From Paracoccaceae bacterium (lineage in GTDB: Bacteria; Pseudomonadota; Alphaproteobacteria; Rhodobacterales; Rhodobacteraceae), in assembly GCA_027486345.1 (NCBI GenBank), contig JAIXPH010000011.1, positions 1 to 48,177 of the forward strand: a stretch of 48,177 bases of DNA, written 5' to 3'. Positions 26,991 to 36,063 of the stretch are shown here, in pieces. Both the position numbers and the translations under genes were made by a program. Under the pieces are notes generated by a model. That model saw only the letters and a program-made list of their open reading frames with translations, made no database searches and had not been told where the DNA came from. The stretch's first letter is position 1; each line of letters opens with the position of its first letter.

Positions 26991-28283
26991 TCAATCGGCG
27001 AAGGGATCGGTCACGAGGATCGTGTCATCCCGCTCCGGCGAAGTGGAAAGTAGCGCGACCGGGCACTGGATCAATTCCTCGATCCGGCGGACGTATTTGA
27101 TCGCCGCCCCCGGCAGGTCCGCCCAGGACCGTGCACCGGCGGTCGACTCGCTCCAGCCTTCCATTTCCTCATAGATTGGGGTCACGCGGGCCTGAAGGTT
27201 GGCCGCCGTGGGCAGGTAATCCATGCGCTGGCCGTCCAGTTCATAGCCCACGCAGATTTTCAGCGTCTTGAAGCCGTCCAGCACATCCAGCTTGGTCAGC
27301 GCGATGCCCGACACGCCACTGGTCGCGCAGGTCTGGCGCACCAGCACCGCATCGAACCAGCCGCAGCGGCGCTTGCGCCCGGTGACGGTGCCGAATTCAT
27401 GCCCACGCTCGCCCAGCCGTTCGCCATCGGCGTCAAAGAGTTCAGTCGGGAACGGGCCTTCGCCGACGCGGGTGGTATAGGCCTTGACGATGCCAAGGAC
27501 AAAATCCACCGCCGTGGGGCCAAGTCCGGTGCCGGTGGCCGCCATGCCCGCAAGGGTGTTGGAGGAGGTCACGTAAGGATAGGTGCCGAAATCCACATCC
27601 AGGAGCGAGCCCTGCGCGCCCTCAAACAGGATGCGCTTTCTGGCGCGGCGGGCGTCGTGCATCACCTTCCAGACCGGTTTTGCATAGGGCAGGATTTTCG
27701 GCGCGACCTCAAGCAGTTGCGCCTTCAGCGCGGCGGGGTCGATGGGCTCCAGCCCCAGACCGGCCCGCAACGCATTGTGGTGGGTCAACATACGTCCGAT
27801 GCGCAGGTCCAGCGTCGCCTCATCCGCAAGGTCCGCCACACGCACGGCGCGACGGCCCACCTTATCCTCATAGGCGGGACCGATACCGCGCCCGGTGGTG
27901 CCGATCTTGGCGACAGCGTTCTGGCCTTCGCGGGCGCGGTCCAACTCGCCATGCACGGGCAGGATCAGCGGGGTGTTTTCCGCGACCATCAGGTTTTCGG
28001 GGTTCACGTCCACGCCCTGACCGCGCAGCTTTTCAATCTCGGACAGCAGTGCCCAAGGGTCCAGCACGACACCGTTCCCGATGACCGACAGCTTGCCGCC
28101 GCGCACGATGCCCGAGGGCAAGAGCGACAGCTTGTAGACATTGCCGTCGATCACCAGCGTATGACCGGCGTTGTGACCGCCTTGAAAGCGCGCGATGACA
28201 TCGGCGCGCTCGCTCAGCCAATCGACGATCTTGCCTTTGCCCTCGTCGCCCCACTGGGCGCCCACGACAACCACGTTGGCCAT
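26991..28283 (-). CDS. purA: Adenylosuccinate synthetase
   Basis: Catalyses the GTP-dependent joining of IMP and aspartate, the first committed step to AMP. The 430-residue protein starts [20 protein letters not shown] with the phosphate-binding GDEGKGK loop (11-17) and the catalytic Asp13-type residue, followed by [11 protein letters not shown] (His41 type). Other landmarks are [22 protein letters not shown], the [12 protein letters not shown] loop, [10 protein letters not shown] and LTKLDVLDG. The frame remains open 66 codons further upstream, but ATG 28283 gives the universal start. It precedes the DUF2842 gene on the same strand. Confidence 0.97.
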   Translation of the reverse strand: MANVVVVGAQWGDEGKGKIVDWLSERADVIARFQGGHNAGHTLVIDGNVYKLSLLPSGIVRGGKLSVIGNGVVLDPWALLSEIEKLRGQGVDVNPENLMVAENTPLILPVHGELDRAREGQNAVAKIGTTGRGIGPAYEDKVGRRAVRVADLADEATLDLRIGRMLTHHNALRAGLGLEPIDPAALKAQLLEVAPKILPYAKPVWKVMHDARRARKRILFEGAQGSLLDVDFGTYPYVTSSNTLAGMAATGTGLGPTAVDFVLGIVKAYTTRVGEGPFPTELFDADGERLGERGHEFGTVTGRKRRCGWFDAVLVRQTCATSGVSGIALTKLDVLDGFKTLKICVGYELDGQRMDYLPTAANLQARVTPIYEEMEGWSESTAGARSWADLPGAAIKYVRRIEELIQCPVALLSTSPERDDTILVTDPFAD

Positions 28284-28408
28284 GAGAGGAGTCCTTTCCC
28301 GGTCCGCTGAAACCGCCTGTCCTATAGCGATGCGCGGCAGGGATGGAAACGGGGAATTGGTCGCGGGGGGCGCTTGTCGCATCGGGCCGGGCAGATTACG
28401 CTGGACGC

Positions 28409-28813
28409 ATGTTCCTGTATCTGACCCTTGGCACCAATGATCTGGCCCGCGCGACGCGGTTTTACGATCCTGTGATGGCAACGCTGGGCCTGATCCGCGC
28501 CCGGACAGAGCCGGATGAGATCGGCTATGCCGCGGCAGAGGACACGCGCTGTCGGCTGTGGATCACGCGCCCCTATGACGGCAAAGCGGCCACGGTGGGC
28601 AATGGCTCCATGCCCGCCCTCGTCGCGGAAAGCCGGGCAGCGGTGGATGCCTTTCACCAAGCCGCCTTGGCGCATGGTGGCAGTGATGAGGGTGCGCCGG
28701 GCCTGCGTTCCTACGGCCCGTCCTTCTACGCCTGTTACGTGCGCGACCCCGATGGCAACAAACTTTCCGCCGTGTGCGAGCATTTCCCGACTGACCAAGG
28801 CTCGCCAGCGTGA
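28409..28813 (+). CDS. VOC/glyoxalase-bleomycin resistance-fold protein
   Basis: Protein of 134 residues with the vicinal-oxygen-chelate fold. It opens [28 protein letters not shown], a standard first beta-alpha-beta unit, and ends [18 protein letters not shown], the standard last metal-binding strand. The internal stretch [29 protein letters not shown] is the linker helix. Metal ligands in the family include the final Glu (AVCEHF here) and a His or Gln of strand 1, which is absent at LTLGTND. The substrate is unknown. A second VOC protein is at 42560-42925. It is divergent from purA across 125 bases. Confidence 0.88.
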   Translation: MFLYLTLGTNDLARATRFYDPVMATLGLIRARTEPDEIGYAAAEDTRCRLWITRPYDGKAATVGNGSMPALVAESRAAVDAFHQAALAHGGSDEGAPGLRSYGPSFYACYVRDPDGNKLSAVCEHFPTDQGSPA

Positions 28814-28879
28814 CGCAGCCACTTGCGCCCTATCCGGCTTGCGCCTAGATAGGCGCGTCAGTTCGCGGAAAGCCTGCAC

Positions 28880-29302
28880 ATGGAAAATGTCGTCCTCACG
28901 ATCCACTTGATCCTCGCCCTGCTGTTGGTGGGTGTGGTGCTCTTGCAGCGCTCCGAAGGGGGCGGTCTGGGTGTCGGGGGCGGCAATTCGGTGATGTCCG
29001 GGCGTGGGGCCGCGACGGCGCTGTCCAAGGTGACCTGGATCTTCGCGGTGTGTTTCATCATCACCTCGGTGTCGCTGACGTGGATGGCCGCGGTGCGGGC
29101 AAATTCCGGATCGGTGATCGACACGCTGGCCACGCCGGAGGCCCCGGCCGAAGGCGAAGGGACGACGCTGCCAGCACCGGGCGGCAACCTGCTGCCGGAA
29201 CTGCCGTCGGCCACGGCACCCGCCCCGGCGGCCCCGGCCACCGAAGGCACGGCCCCCGCCGCACCGTCGGCGACGACGCCCGCGCCCGCAACCAACGACT
29301 GA
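28880..29302 (+). CDS. secG: Preprotein translocase subunit SecG
   Basis: Small subunit of the SecYEG protein export channel, 140 residues. Helix 1 (VVLTIHLILALLLVGVVLLQRSEG) is followed by the SecG loop GGGLGVGGGNSVMSGRGAATALSKVTWIFAVCFIITS, including helix 2. After residue 75 an Ala/Pro/Thr-rich tail (PEAPAEGEGTT...PAPAAPATEG) extends well beyond E. coli SecG, which is usual for Rhodobacteraceae. It starts at ATG 28880 and is followed by pyrG on the same strand after 159 bases containing a tandem palindrome. The secG-pyrG order recurs in many Alphaproteobacteria, as I recall. Confidence 0.95.
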   Translation: MENVVLTIHLILALLLVGVVLLQRSEGGGLGVGGGNSVMSGRGAATALSKVTWIFAVCFIITSVSLTWMAAVRANSGSVIDTLATPEAPAEGEGTTLPAPGGNLLPELPSATAPAPAAPATEGTAPAAPSATTPAPATND

Positions 29303-29356
29303 TCCACTAGCTTTAGAGCGGTCTTTTCGCAGGACGACAGCATCTAGCGGTCTGGT

Positions 29357-29384
29357 TGCGCATGCGCAGAAATTGCGTTACGCA
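29357..29384. promoter_or_regulatory. Tandem palindromes between secG and pyrG
   Basis: TGCGCATGCGCA (29357-29368) is a perfect 12-base palindrome, and TGCGTTACGCA (29374-29384) a perfect inverted repeat about one base. Both share TGCG...CGCA half-sites and are five bases apart. They lie about 80 bases before the pyrG ATG. Paired, related palindromes at that distance look like a double operator. A further small hairpin CGATTC with GAATCG (29403-29422) follows. Confidence 0.45.
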
Positions 29385-29461
29385 TCAACCCCCGTGATGC
29401 TGCGATTCCCTTTTGCGAATCGTTCCGTCAAATCGACGCTTTTCACGGGAGTGATCCACCA

Positions 29462-31105
29462 ATGGCACGCTATATCTTCATCACGGGCGGGGTGGTCTCC
29501 TCTCTTGGCAAGGGCTTGGCCTCGGCCGCCTTGGGCGCGCTGTTGCAGGCGCGCGGCTACACGGTGCGGCTGCGCAAACTGGACCCCTATCTGAACGTTG
29601 ATCCCGGCACGATGTCGCCCTTTGAACATGGCGAAGTGTTCGTGACCGATGACGGCGCGGAAACCGATCTGGACCTTGGCCATTACGAACGCTTCACCGG
29701 GGTGCATGCGCGCACCACGGACAGCATCTCTTCCGGCCGCATCTATTCCAACGTGCTGGAAAAGGAACGGCGGGGCGATTACCTTGGCAAGACCATTCAG
29801 GTGATCCCGCACGTCACCAACGAAATCAAGGACTTCCTCCGCATTGGCGATGATGAGGTCGATTTCATGCTGTGCGAGATCGGCGGGACTGTCGGCGACA
29901 TCGAAGGCCTGCCCTTCTTTGAGGCCATCCGCCAGTTCATCCACGAACGCCCGCGCGGCCAGTCGATCCTGATGCACCTGACCCTGCTGCCCTATCTGGC
30001 GGCGAGTGGCGAGTTGAAGACCAAACCGACCCAGCATAGCGTCAAGGAATTGCAATCCATCGGCCTTGCCCCCGATGTGCTGGTCTGCCGGTCAGAACAT
30101 CCGATCCCCGACCGGGAGCGGGAAAAGATCGCCCTCTTCTGCAACGTCCGCAAGGATGCGGTGATCCCGGCCTATGACCTGAAAACCATCTATCAGGCGC
30201 CGCTCGCCTATCATCAGGCGGGTCTGGATCAGGCGGTGCTGGATGCCTTTGGCATCACCCCTGCGCCCAAGCCCAACCTCGCGCGGTGGGAAGACGTGAT
30301 GGACCGCCTGACCCATGCCGAGGGTGAGGTGCGCGTGGCCATCGTCGGCAAATACACCCAGTTGGAAGATGCCTATAAGTCAATCGCCGAGGCGCTGACC
30401 CATGGCGGCATGGCCAACCGCACCAAGGTGCGCGCCGAATGGATCGACGCCGAGATTTTCGAGCGCGAAGATGCGGCCCCCTATCTGGAAAACTTCCACG
30501 CTATCCTCGTCCCCGGCGGCTTTGGCGAGCGCGGGACCGAAGGCAAGATCAAGGCCGCGCAATTCGCCCGCGAAAAGAAGATCCCCTATCTGGGCATCTG
30601 CCTTGGCATGCAGATGGCCGTGATCGAAAGCGCGCGCAATGTGGCGGGCATGGCCGATGCGGGGTCCGAGGAATTCGACCACGAGGCGGGCGAAAAACGG
30701 TTCACCCCGGTGGTCTATCACCTCAAGGAATGGGTGCAGGGCAATCACACCGTCCGCCGCAAGGCCACCGATGCCAAGGGCGGCACGATGCGTCTGGGCG
30801 CCTATACCGCGAACCTGAAAGAAGGGTCGCACGTCGCTCAGGTCTACGGCGCCACCGTGATCGAGGAACGCCACCGCCACCGCTATGAGGTCGACATCGA
30901 CTATCGCGAAAAGCTGGAAAGCTGCGGGTTGGTCTTCTCGGGCATGTCGCCGGATGGCCGTCTGCCCGAGATTGTCGAGGTCAAGGATCACCCGTGGTTC
31001 ATCGGCGTGCAGTTCCACCCGGAACTGAAGTCCAAACCCTTCGCCCCCCATCCGCTGTTCGCCGACTTCGTCCGCGCCGCGATCGAGGTCAGCCGTTTGG
31101 TCTGA
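29462..31105 (+). CDS. pyrG: CTP synthase
   Basis: Makes CTP from UTP, ATP and glutamine. The 547-residue protein has the synthetase domain first ([26 protein letters not shown]-loop, [58 protein letters not shown]) and a class I glutamine amidotransferase domain from about 290. The latter contains [10 protein letters not shown], the nucleophile Cys in [12 protein letters not shown] (about 381) and the catalytic His-Glu in [10 protein letters not shown]. All are standard for bacterial PyrG. ATG 29462 follows a GGGAG site. The upstream region carries paired palindromes that could regulate it. Confidence 0.98.
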   Translation: MARYIFITGGVVSSLGKGLASAALGALLQARGYTVRLRKLDPYLNVDPGTMSPFEHGEVFVTDDGAETDLDLGHYERFTGVHARTTDSISSGRIYSNVLEKERRGDYLGKTIQVIPHVTNEIKDFLRIGDDEVDFMLCEIGGTVGDIEGLPFFEAIRQFIHERPRGQSILMHLTLLPYLAASGELKTKPTQHSVKELQSIGLAPDVLVCRSEHPIPDREREKIALFCNVRKDAVIPAYDLKTIYQAPLAYHQAGLDQAVLDAFGITPAPKPNLARWEDVMDRLTHAEGEVRVAIVGKYTQLEDAYKSIAEALTHGGMANRTKVRAEWIDAEIFEREDAAPYLENFHAILVPGGFGERGTEGKIKAAQFAREKKIPYLGICLGMQMAVIESARNVAGMADAGSEEFDHEAGEKRFTPVVYHLKEWVQGNHTVRRKATDAKGGTMRLGAYTANLKEGSHVAQVYGATVIEERHRHRYEVDIDYREKLESCGLVFSGMSPDGRLPEIVEVKDHPWFIGVQFHPELKSKPFAPHPLFADFVRAAIEVSRLV

Positions 31106-31113
31106 CCGCTTTC

Positions 31114-31138
31114 CCCAGCGCCCCGGCGGGGCGTTGGG
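31114..31138. terminator. Bidirectional hairpin between pyrG and the A-T-AT3 gene
   Basis: CCCAGCGCCCC (31114-31124) pairs with GGGGCGTTGGG (31128-31138), 11 pairs including one G-T, with a GGC loop. It fills the 38-base gap between two converging genes. There is no long T tail. Confidence 0.6.
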
Positions 31139-31143
31139 TGCGG

Positions 31144-33687
31144 TCATGTCTGCGCGCGCGGCCACAGGCGCTGCACCGCCCCCAGACGGGACAGGCCGCG
31201 CGACAGGTGATGGGCGGCAAGGCCCAAACCCAGCCCCCCGGCGATGGACAGGCTGGAAAACACCGACCCCGGCACGACACCAAGCCACGGCTGCAACAGC
31301 ACATTCGGCACCAAGCGGTGCGTGAGGTAAATCATGAACGCCGCCGAGGCGAGCGTGAGCACGCCCCGTGCCGCAGCGCGGGGAAGCCGGACCTGCGGGC
31401 GGAACAGCAGCAGGGCGATGGCGGCAAACACCATGCCGTATTTGATCCATGACCCGTGCCAATTGCCCCCCAGCCACGCGACCAGCGGCAGCACCAGTGC
31501 GGCCAGCGCCAGCACCACCCAGCGCTGCCGCCCTTGCGCCACGCCGATCATCCACCCCAAGGCCAGCAGATACAGCACCCAAGGCACTGTGAATTGCACC
31601 TGCCCGCCGATCCCCATCATGGACGGGGCCCCCAGCCGCAGCACAATCGCCCCCGCCAGCAGCCCCGCGCCGAATGTCATGGGGCGCTTCGCCACCAGCC
31701 GCCGCACCGGCGGCACCATGACCAGCGCGACCAGCAGGACCAGCATCTGGGCGTAAGCCTCGACGAACCAATAAAGAAACGGCAGGCGGTCGAAGGTGGC
31801 AGGCGCACCGATGCCGAAGTTTGACACCAACAGGGCCGAGCCGATGGGGAAGCGGTCCCAGGCCAGCGCATAGCCGATCAGGATCAGGTAATAGGGCACC
31901 AGCACCCGCCCCAAAGGCTGCAGGATCGCCGCCACATCGCCCCCCGCCAAGGCATCGCGCCGGAACCGCGCCAGCATCAGCCCGATCAGGACGACCATGA
32001 TCGCGGCACCGCCGTAAACCGGCCAAGCCGTTTCATGCGCCACGACCACCGCCAGAATCGCCGCCGCGCGCAGGGGATGTTCCACCCCCAGAGCCATCGT
32101 CGAGGGGCGATCATGCACAGAAAGGGCGCGCAGGTCCGACAGCGCCATCTGCTCCCACCCCGCTGGCAGGTGGCCAAGGTGACGCTCCAGCGCCAAGGAA
32201 AGCTCCACATGGCGCAGGGAATCGCCGCCAAGGCTGGCAAAGCTGTCCTGCGCGCGCACGGGGCGGGGATGAAAGGCCAGACGGAACGCCTCGGCCAGAT
32301 CCGCCCCTTGCGGGCGGGGCGGCGGCAGGCGGTGCAGCGCGGGGTAATCGGGCTTGCCATTGGGCAGGCGCGGCAGGCGGGGCACCACCATCGCGCGCAG
32401 ATGCGACCCCGTCAGACCGGTCAGACCGGCAAGGCGCGACAGCAGGTCATCGGGGTCCACGCCTCCCTCAGCCGCGACATGCAGGGCGCTGTCATCGCCC
32501 CAGACGGCGGCAGTCACGCCCGCCTCGGCCAGTGCCGCCTGAACCGCGTCATGGCCGATGCGCAGACCCGCGATCTTGGACATGCGGCGCTTGCGCCCGA
32601 TCAGGCGGTAAAGACCGCCCTCACAGCGCGCTATATCGCCGGTGGGCAGAACCGACACCTCTGCCCCGCGCGCAAGGTCCGCGCGGGTGGTGGCATAGCC
32701 CAGCATCACATTGGGGCCAGTGTAGCACAGCTCTCCCTCTGCGCCCTCTCCCGTCACGTCGCGCCCCAACTCATCGCGCAGGGACAGCGCCCCGCCGGGG
32801 ATGGCACGACCGATCATTCCGGCGTGGCTGTCGGCCAGTTCGGGCGGCAGATAGGCGATGCGGGCCGTGGCCTCGGTCTGGCCATACATCGCCACGAACC
32901 GCCCCCCGCGCCGCGCCATGCGGCGGGCATAGTCGCGCTGCACCGCCGGTCGCAGCGCCCCACCCGCCACGGTCATCAGCCGCAGCTTGGGCGGCAGGGC
33001 CTCGGCCAGCCCGGTCTGGGCGATCAGGTCAAAGCCATACGGCACGGTGGACAGGTTGGTGGCCCCGCTTTGCGCCAGACGGGCGGGAAAACCGGCATCC
33101 AGCATCGACCCTTCGGCCAACCAGACCGACGCCCCTGCCGCCAGATGCGAATTCAGCACCGACAGACCGTAGGAATAGTGCAGGGGCAGCACCAAGGCCG
33201 CCCGATCGTCCGGGGCAAGGCCGAGATAGTCCACAATCGCCGCCGCATTGGCCCCCAGTGCTTGTCCGGACAGACGAACGCCTTTGCCATGCCCCGTGCT
33301 GCCCGAGGTCATCAGGACCAGCGCCAGATCAGGATGCAAACCTTCGGTGGGTCGCGGGTCAAGCACCAGACGCCAGCGCCCGGCCTGCCGCGACCAGACG
33401 GCATCGTGCGCGAAATCGCGGCGGAACCGGTCCATCGCCGCGCGATCCCCTGCGGGCAGCAAGGCCACGGCATGCCCGCCCGCCAGTGCCCCCATATAGG
33501 CCGCCACCATCTCGACCGAGGCCACCGCCTCGATGGCCACCAGCCTGCGCGCGCCCTGTCCCAGACGGAACGCAAAGCGGGCGGCGCGGTCAGCAAGATC
33601 GGCATAACTGACCGGCGCGCGGTCGGTCAGGATCAGGGCGGGCCGGTCGCCATGGCGCGAAAGGGAGGTGACGAAATCGGGGATCAT
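31144..33687 (-). CDS. Tridomain fusion: adenylation enzyme, carrier protein and AT3-type membrane acyltransferase
   Basis: Protein of about 847 residues with three parts. Residues 1-450 are an AMP-forming adenylation domain: LVLMTSGSTGHGKGVRLSG (A3 loop, about 124-141), MYGQTEATAR (A5), GELCYTGPNVMLGYA, PTGDIARCEGGLYRLIGRKRR (A7-A8) and the A10 Lys445 in LPNGKPDY. Residues about 465-525 are a carrier domain with phosphopantetheine Ser490 in FASLGGDSLRHVEL. From about 538 on there are roughly ten membrane helices starting LRAAAILAVVVAHETAWP, the Arg-x(10)-His opening of acyltransferase-3 proteins (Arg540, His551). The design suggests activation of an acid or amino acid, loading on the carrier and transfer by the membrane domain to an envelope acceptor. 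Start ATG 33687 is chosen over one at 33744. No biosynthetic neighbours are present. Confidence 0.85.
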   Translation of the reverse strand: MIPDFVTSLSRHGDRPALILTDRAPVSYADLADRAARFAFRLGQGARRLVAIEAVASVEMVAAYMGALAGGHAVALLPAGDRAAMDRFRRDFAHDAVWSRQAGRWRLVLDPRPTEGLHPDLALVLMTSGSTGHGKGVRLSGQALGANAAAIVDYLGLAPDDRAALVLPLHYSYGLSVLNSHLAAGASVWLAEGSMLDAGFPARLAQSGATNLSTVPYGFDLIAQTGLAEALPPKLRLMTVAGGALRPAVQRDYARRMARRGGRFVAMYGQTEATARIAYLPPELADSHAGMIGRAIPGGALSLRDELGRDVTGEGAEGELCYTGPNVMLGYATTRADLARGAEVSVLPTGDIARCEGGLYRLIGRKRRMSKIAGLRIGHDAVQAALAEAGVTAAVWGDDSALHVAAEGGVDPDDLLSRLAGLTGLTGSHLRAMVVPRLPRLPNGKPDYPALHRLPPPRPQGADLAEAFRLAFHPRPVRAQDSFASLGGDSLRHVELSLALERHLGHLPAGWEQMALSDLRALSVHDRPSTMALGVEHPLRAAAILAVVVAHETAWPVYGGAAIMVVLIGLMLARFRRDALAGGDVAAILQPLGRVLVPYYLILIGYALAWDRFPIGSALLVSNFGIGAPATFDRLPFLYWFVEAYAQMLVLLVALVMVPPVRRLVAKRPMTFGAGLLAGAIVLRLGAPSMMGIGGQVQFTVPWVLYLLALGWMIGVAQGRQRWVVLALAALVLPLVAWLGGNWHGSWIKYGMVFAAIALLLFRPQVRLPRAAARGVLTLASAAFMIYLTHRLVPNVLLQPWLGVVPGSVFSSLSIAGGLGLGLAAHHLSRGLSRLGAVQRLWPRAQT

Positions 33688-33930
33688 GATCGAACGACCT
33701 TGCAAGACCCGCCCCGGATAATGCGGCGGCGGCAGGAGGGTCAAGCCTATTCCGACAAAAATAGTCAGTCAATATTCCACCGGACCGATGTTGGGGCCAA
33801 ATCCCCCATCCGGCCCGTTTTGCCCCTGTCCTGCCCACACAGCCACCGTCGCCGCATCGGCCCCCCTTTCCTTCCCGGCGTTCCCCGTGTAATGCCCGCC
33901 TCTTGATCCTTCCCGATACCGGAGCCAGCC

Positions 33931-34719
33931 ATGCAGGGCAGCGCGAACCTCAACCTGATGATCAAGGCCGCACGCAAGGCGGGCCGGGCGCTGGTCAAGG
34001 ACTTCCGCGAGGTCGAGAACCTTCAGGTCTCGGCCAAGGGTCCGGGCGACTTCGTGTCAAAAGCGGACCGCGAGGCGGAACGGATCATCAAGGAAGAGTT
34101 GATGAACGGCCGCCCCAGCTATGGCTGGTTGGGCGAAGAGACCGGGGCGACGGACGGCGAAGACCCGACCCGCCGCTGGATCGTCGACCCCTTGGACGGA
34201 ACCACCAACTTCCTGCACGGCATGCCGCATTGGGCCGTCTCCATCGCGCTGGAGCACAAGGGCGACATCGTCTCTGCCGTGGTGTTCGACGCCGCCAAGG
34301 ATGAACTCTACTGGGCCGAAAAGGGCGCGGGCGCGTGGATGAACGACATGCGCATCCGCGTGTCGGGCCGTCGTCAGATGTCAGAGGCGGTCTTTGCCTC
34401 GGGCATCCCCTTCGGCGCGCAAAAGACCCTGCCCGCCACGATGCAGGACCTTGCCCGCCTGATGCCCGCCTGCGCCGGTCTGCGCCGCTTGGGTGCCGCC
34501 TCGCTGGACCTTGCCTGGGTCGCGGCGGGCCGCTTTGACGGCTATTGGGAGCGGGAAGTGAACCTGTGGGACATCGCCGCCGGAACGCTGCTGGTGCGTG
34601 AGGCCGGTGGATTCATCGGCGGTCTGCGCGACGGGCATGGCCCCTTGGACGGCCGTGGCCTGCTCTGCGCCAATGAGGCGCTGTTCGAGCCGCTGAAGAA
34701 GACCATTCGCGGCGAATGA
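33931..34719 (+). CDS. suhB: Inositol monophosphatase family protein
   Basis: Mg-dependent phosphatase family protein of 262 residues. The metal and phosphate site is seen as WLGEETG (Glu of motif 1), WIVDPLDGTTNFLHGMPHWAVSIAL (Asp-Pro-Leu-Asp-Gly-Thr) and the late WDIAAGTLLVREAGG (Trp-Asp). The start (NLMIKAARKAGRALVKDFREVENLQV, then KGPGDFVSKADREAE) is that of SuhB-type enzymes, which dephosphorylate inositol 1-phosphate and in E. coli also bind NusA in antitermination complexes. ATG 33931 opens MQGSANLNLMIKAARKAG. It is monocistronic between opposing genes. Calling it SuhB rather than another IMPase relative is likely but not certain. Confidence 0.92.
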   Translation: MQGSANLNLMIKAARKAGRALVKDFREVENLQVSAKGPGDFVSKADREAERIIKEELMNGRPSYGWLGEETGATDGEDPTRRWIVDPLDGTTNFLHGMPHWAVSIALEHKGDIVSAVVFDAAKDELYWAEKGAGAWMNDMRIRVSGRRQMSEAVFASGIPFGAQKTLPATMQDLARLMPACAGLRRLGAASLDLAWVAAGRFDGYWEREVNLWDIAAGTLLVREAGGFIGGLRDGHGPLDGRGLLCANEALFEPLKKTIRGE

Positions 34720-35091
34720 TCAGGGCTTGCGGTCCGACGGGTGATTGACACCGTCCACCCAAGGCACCGGGTCCAGATCGCGCGGATTGACACCGTCCAG
34801 ACAGGCGGCGTTCACCCCCATCTGTGACGGATTGGACCGTCGCCGGTGATGGGTATAGATGCCGCAGGTGGCGCAGAACCAATGCTGCGCGGTGTTGGTG
34901 CCGAACTGGTAGAGCGTCAGCCGATCTTGCCCTGACAAAAGGCGAAACCCGGTCAGCGGGGTCGAGACCACCACTGCCCCGCGTCTGCGGCAGAAGGAAC
35001 AGTCGCAGCGCCGCGCCGAGGCGAAGCCGTCGGGAAGCTCCACCTCGAACCTCACCGCGCCGCAATGGCATTGTCCTTGAAGGACGGTCAT
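34720..35091 (-). CDS. GFA family zinc-binding protein (glutathione-dependent formaldehyde-activating-like)
   Basis: Protein of 123 residues with the CENP-V/GFA zinc fold. The Cys set is visible: LQGQCHCGAVRFEVEL, RRCDCSFCRRRGA and HWFCATCGIYTHH, giving two zinc sites. The C-terminal SNPSQMGVNAACLDGVNPRDL is the usual last part. Family members were named for formaldehyde activation, but most act in unknown reactions. ATG 35091 overlaps the rhomboid stop by four bases (ATGA), so the two form an operon. The gene begins directly after the converging suhB gene with no gap. Confidence 0.9.
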   Translation of the reverse strand: MTVLQGQCHCGAVRFEVELPDGFASARRCDCSFCRRRGAVVVSTPLTGFRLLSGQDRLTLYQFGTNTAQHWFCATCGIYTHHRRRSNPSQMGVNAACLDGVNPRDLDPVPWVDGVNHPSDRKP

Positions 35092-35870
35092 CCCCAAGGC
35101 CCCTTTGGCCCGCGCCGGATCACGCGCGGAATGCTGCTGCGTTGGATGGCGTAGGTCGCCACCGGATTCGGCGGCGCGCCGTGCGTCTTTTGCCAGAAGG
35201 CCGGTCCGCCCACCCGCAGCCACAGCGGCACGATCAGCGCCAGACCCGCGACAAAGCCGCCGATATGGGCAAGATAGGCCACGCCGCCCGCATCGGTGGG
35301 CGTGGACAGACCGCCGAAGATCTGCATCCCGAACCACAGGCCCAGCACGATCCACGCCGGAATCGGGAAAATGCGGAAAAAGATGATGAAGATGAACAGC
35401 ACATCCACCCGTGCGCGCGGATAGAGCAGCAAATACCCCCCCATCACCCCCGCAATCGCCCCCGACGCCCCCACCATCGGCACCATGGATTGCGGATCGG
35501 CCACGTATTGCAGCCCCGCTGCTGCCAATCCGCTGCCAAGGTAGAAGGCGGCAAAGCGGCCATGGCCCAAGCGATCCTCAAGATTGTCGCCGAAAATCCA
35601 GAGAAACAGCATGTTGCCCAAGAGGTGCATCCAGCCGCCGTGCAGGAACATCGAGGTGACAAAGGTCGCATACCCCTCGCCAAAGCTTATGCGCGCAGGG
35701 ACCAGACCCCATGTCATGAAAAACTGCCCGATGGCGCGGTCTGACCCGAGGCCCAGCCAATAAAGCAGGAAGATCACGACATTCGCCCCGATCAACAGAT
35801 GGACGACATGGGCGGGCCGCCCGGAGGGGTTGTGATCGCGCAACGGAAACATCGCCGCAGGCTTGACCAT
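35088..35870 (-). CDS. Rhomboid-family intramembrane serine protease
   Basis: Membrane protein of 260 residues with about six or seven helices. The catalytic dyad is visible: Ser136 in VGASGAIAGVMGGY and His202 in VAYLAHIGGFVAG. The conserved HGGWMHLLGNMLFLWIFG (residues 77-94: His, Asn of the oxyanion region) precedes the Ser helix. The family cleaves membrane proteins within or near the bilayer, but substrates cannot be predicted here. ATG 35870 has AGGG ten bases upstream; the open frame runs further, but that is promoter sequence shared with the divergent sulfotransferase-like gene. It is first in an operon with the GFA gene. Confidence 0.92.
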   Translation of the reverse strand: MVKPAAMFPLRDHNPSGRPAHVVHLLIGANVVIFLLYWLGLGSDRAIGQFFMTWGLVPARISFGEGYATFVTSMFLHGGWMHLLGNMLFLWIFGDNLEDRLGHGRFAAFYLGSGLAAAGLQYVADPQSMVPMVGASGAIAGVMGGYLLLYPRARVDVLFIFIIFFRIFPIPAWIVLGLWFGMQIFGGLSTPTDAGGVAYLAHIGGFVAGLALIVPLWLRVGGPAFWQKTHGAPPNPVATYAIQRSSIPRVIRRGPKGPWG

Positions 35871-36063
35871 GTCCTTCCCTGCGTCAAGCGGGCTTGGGTC
35901 AAGATGGCGTGCAACGTCGCACCAAGCCTCTGGCGTCGCGGCAAGGCGGCGGCTATGGTAAAACATGCCCGATGCGGAATGTATCCGGCGCGTGCTGGTA
36001 TCGCCATGGTTTGCAACGGCTTCTCTCGGGTCTGGACGACTGTGCTGACGGGTGGCGCAGGCC

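Noticed and set aside
32035-33906. 623-codon open frame on the plus strand opposite the A-T-AT3 gene
   Set aside because: Gln/Arg/His-rich shadow; the opposite strand has adenylation and carrier motifs in order.
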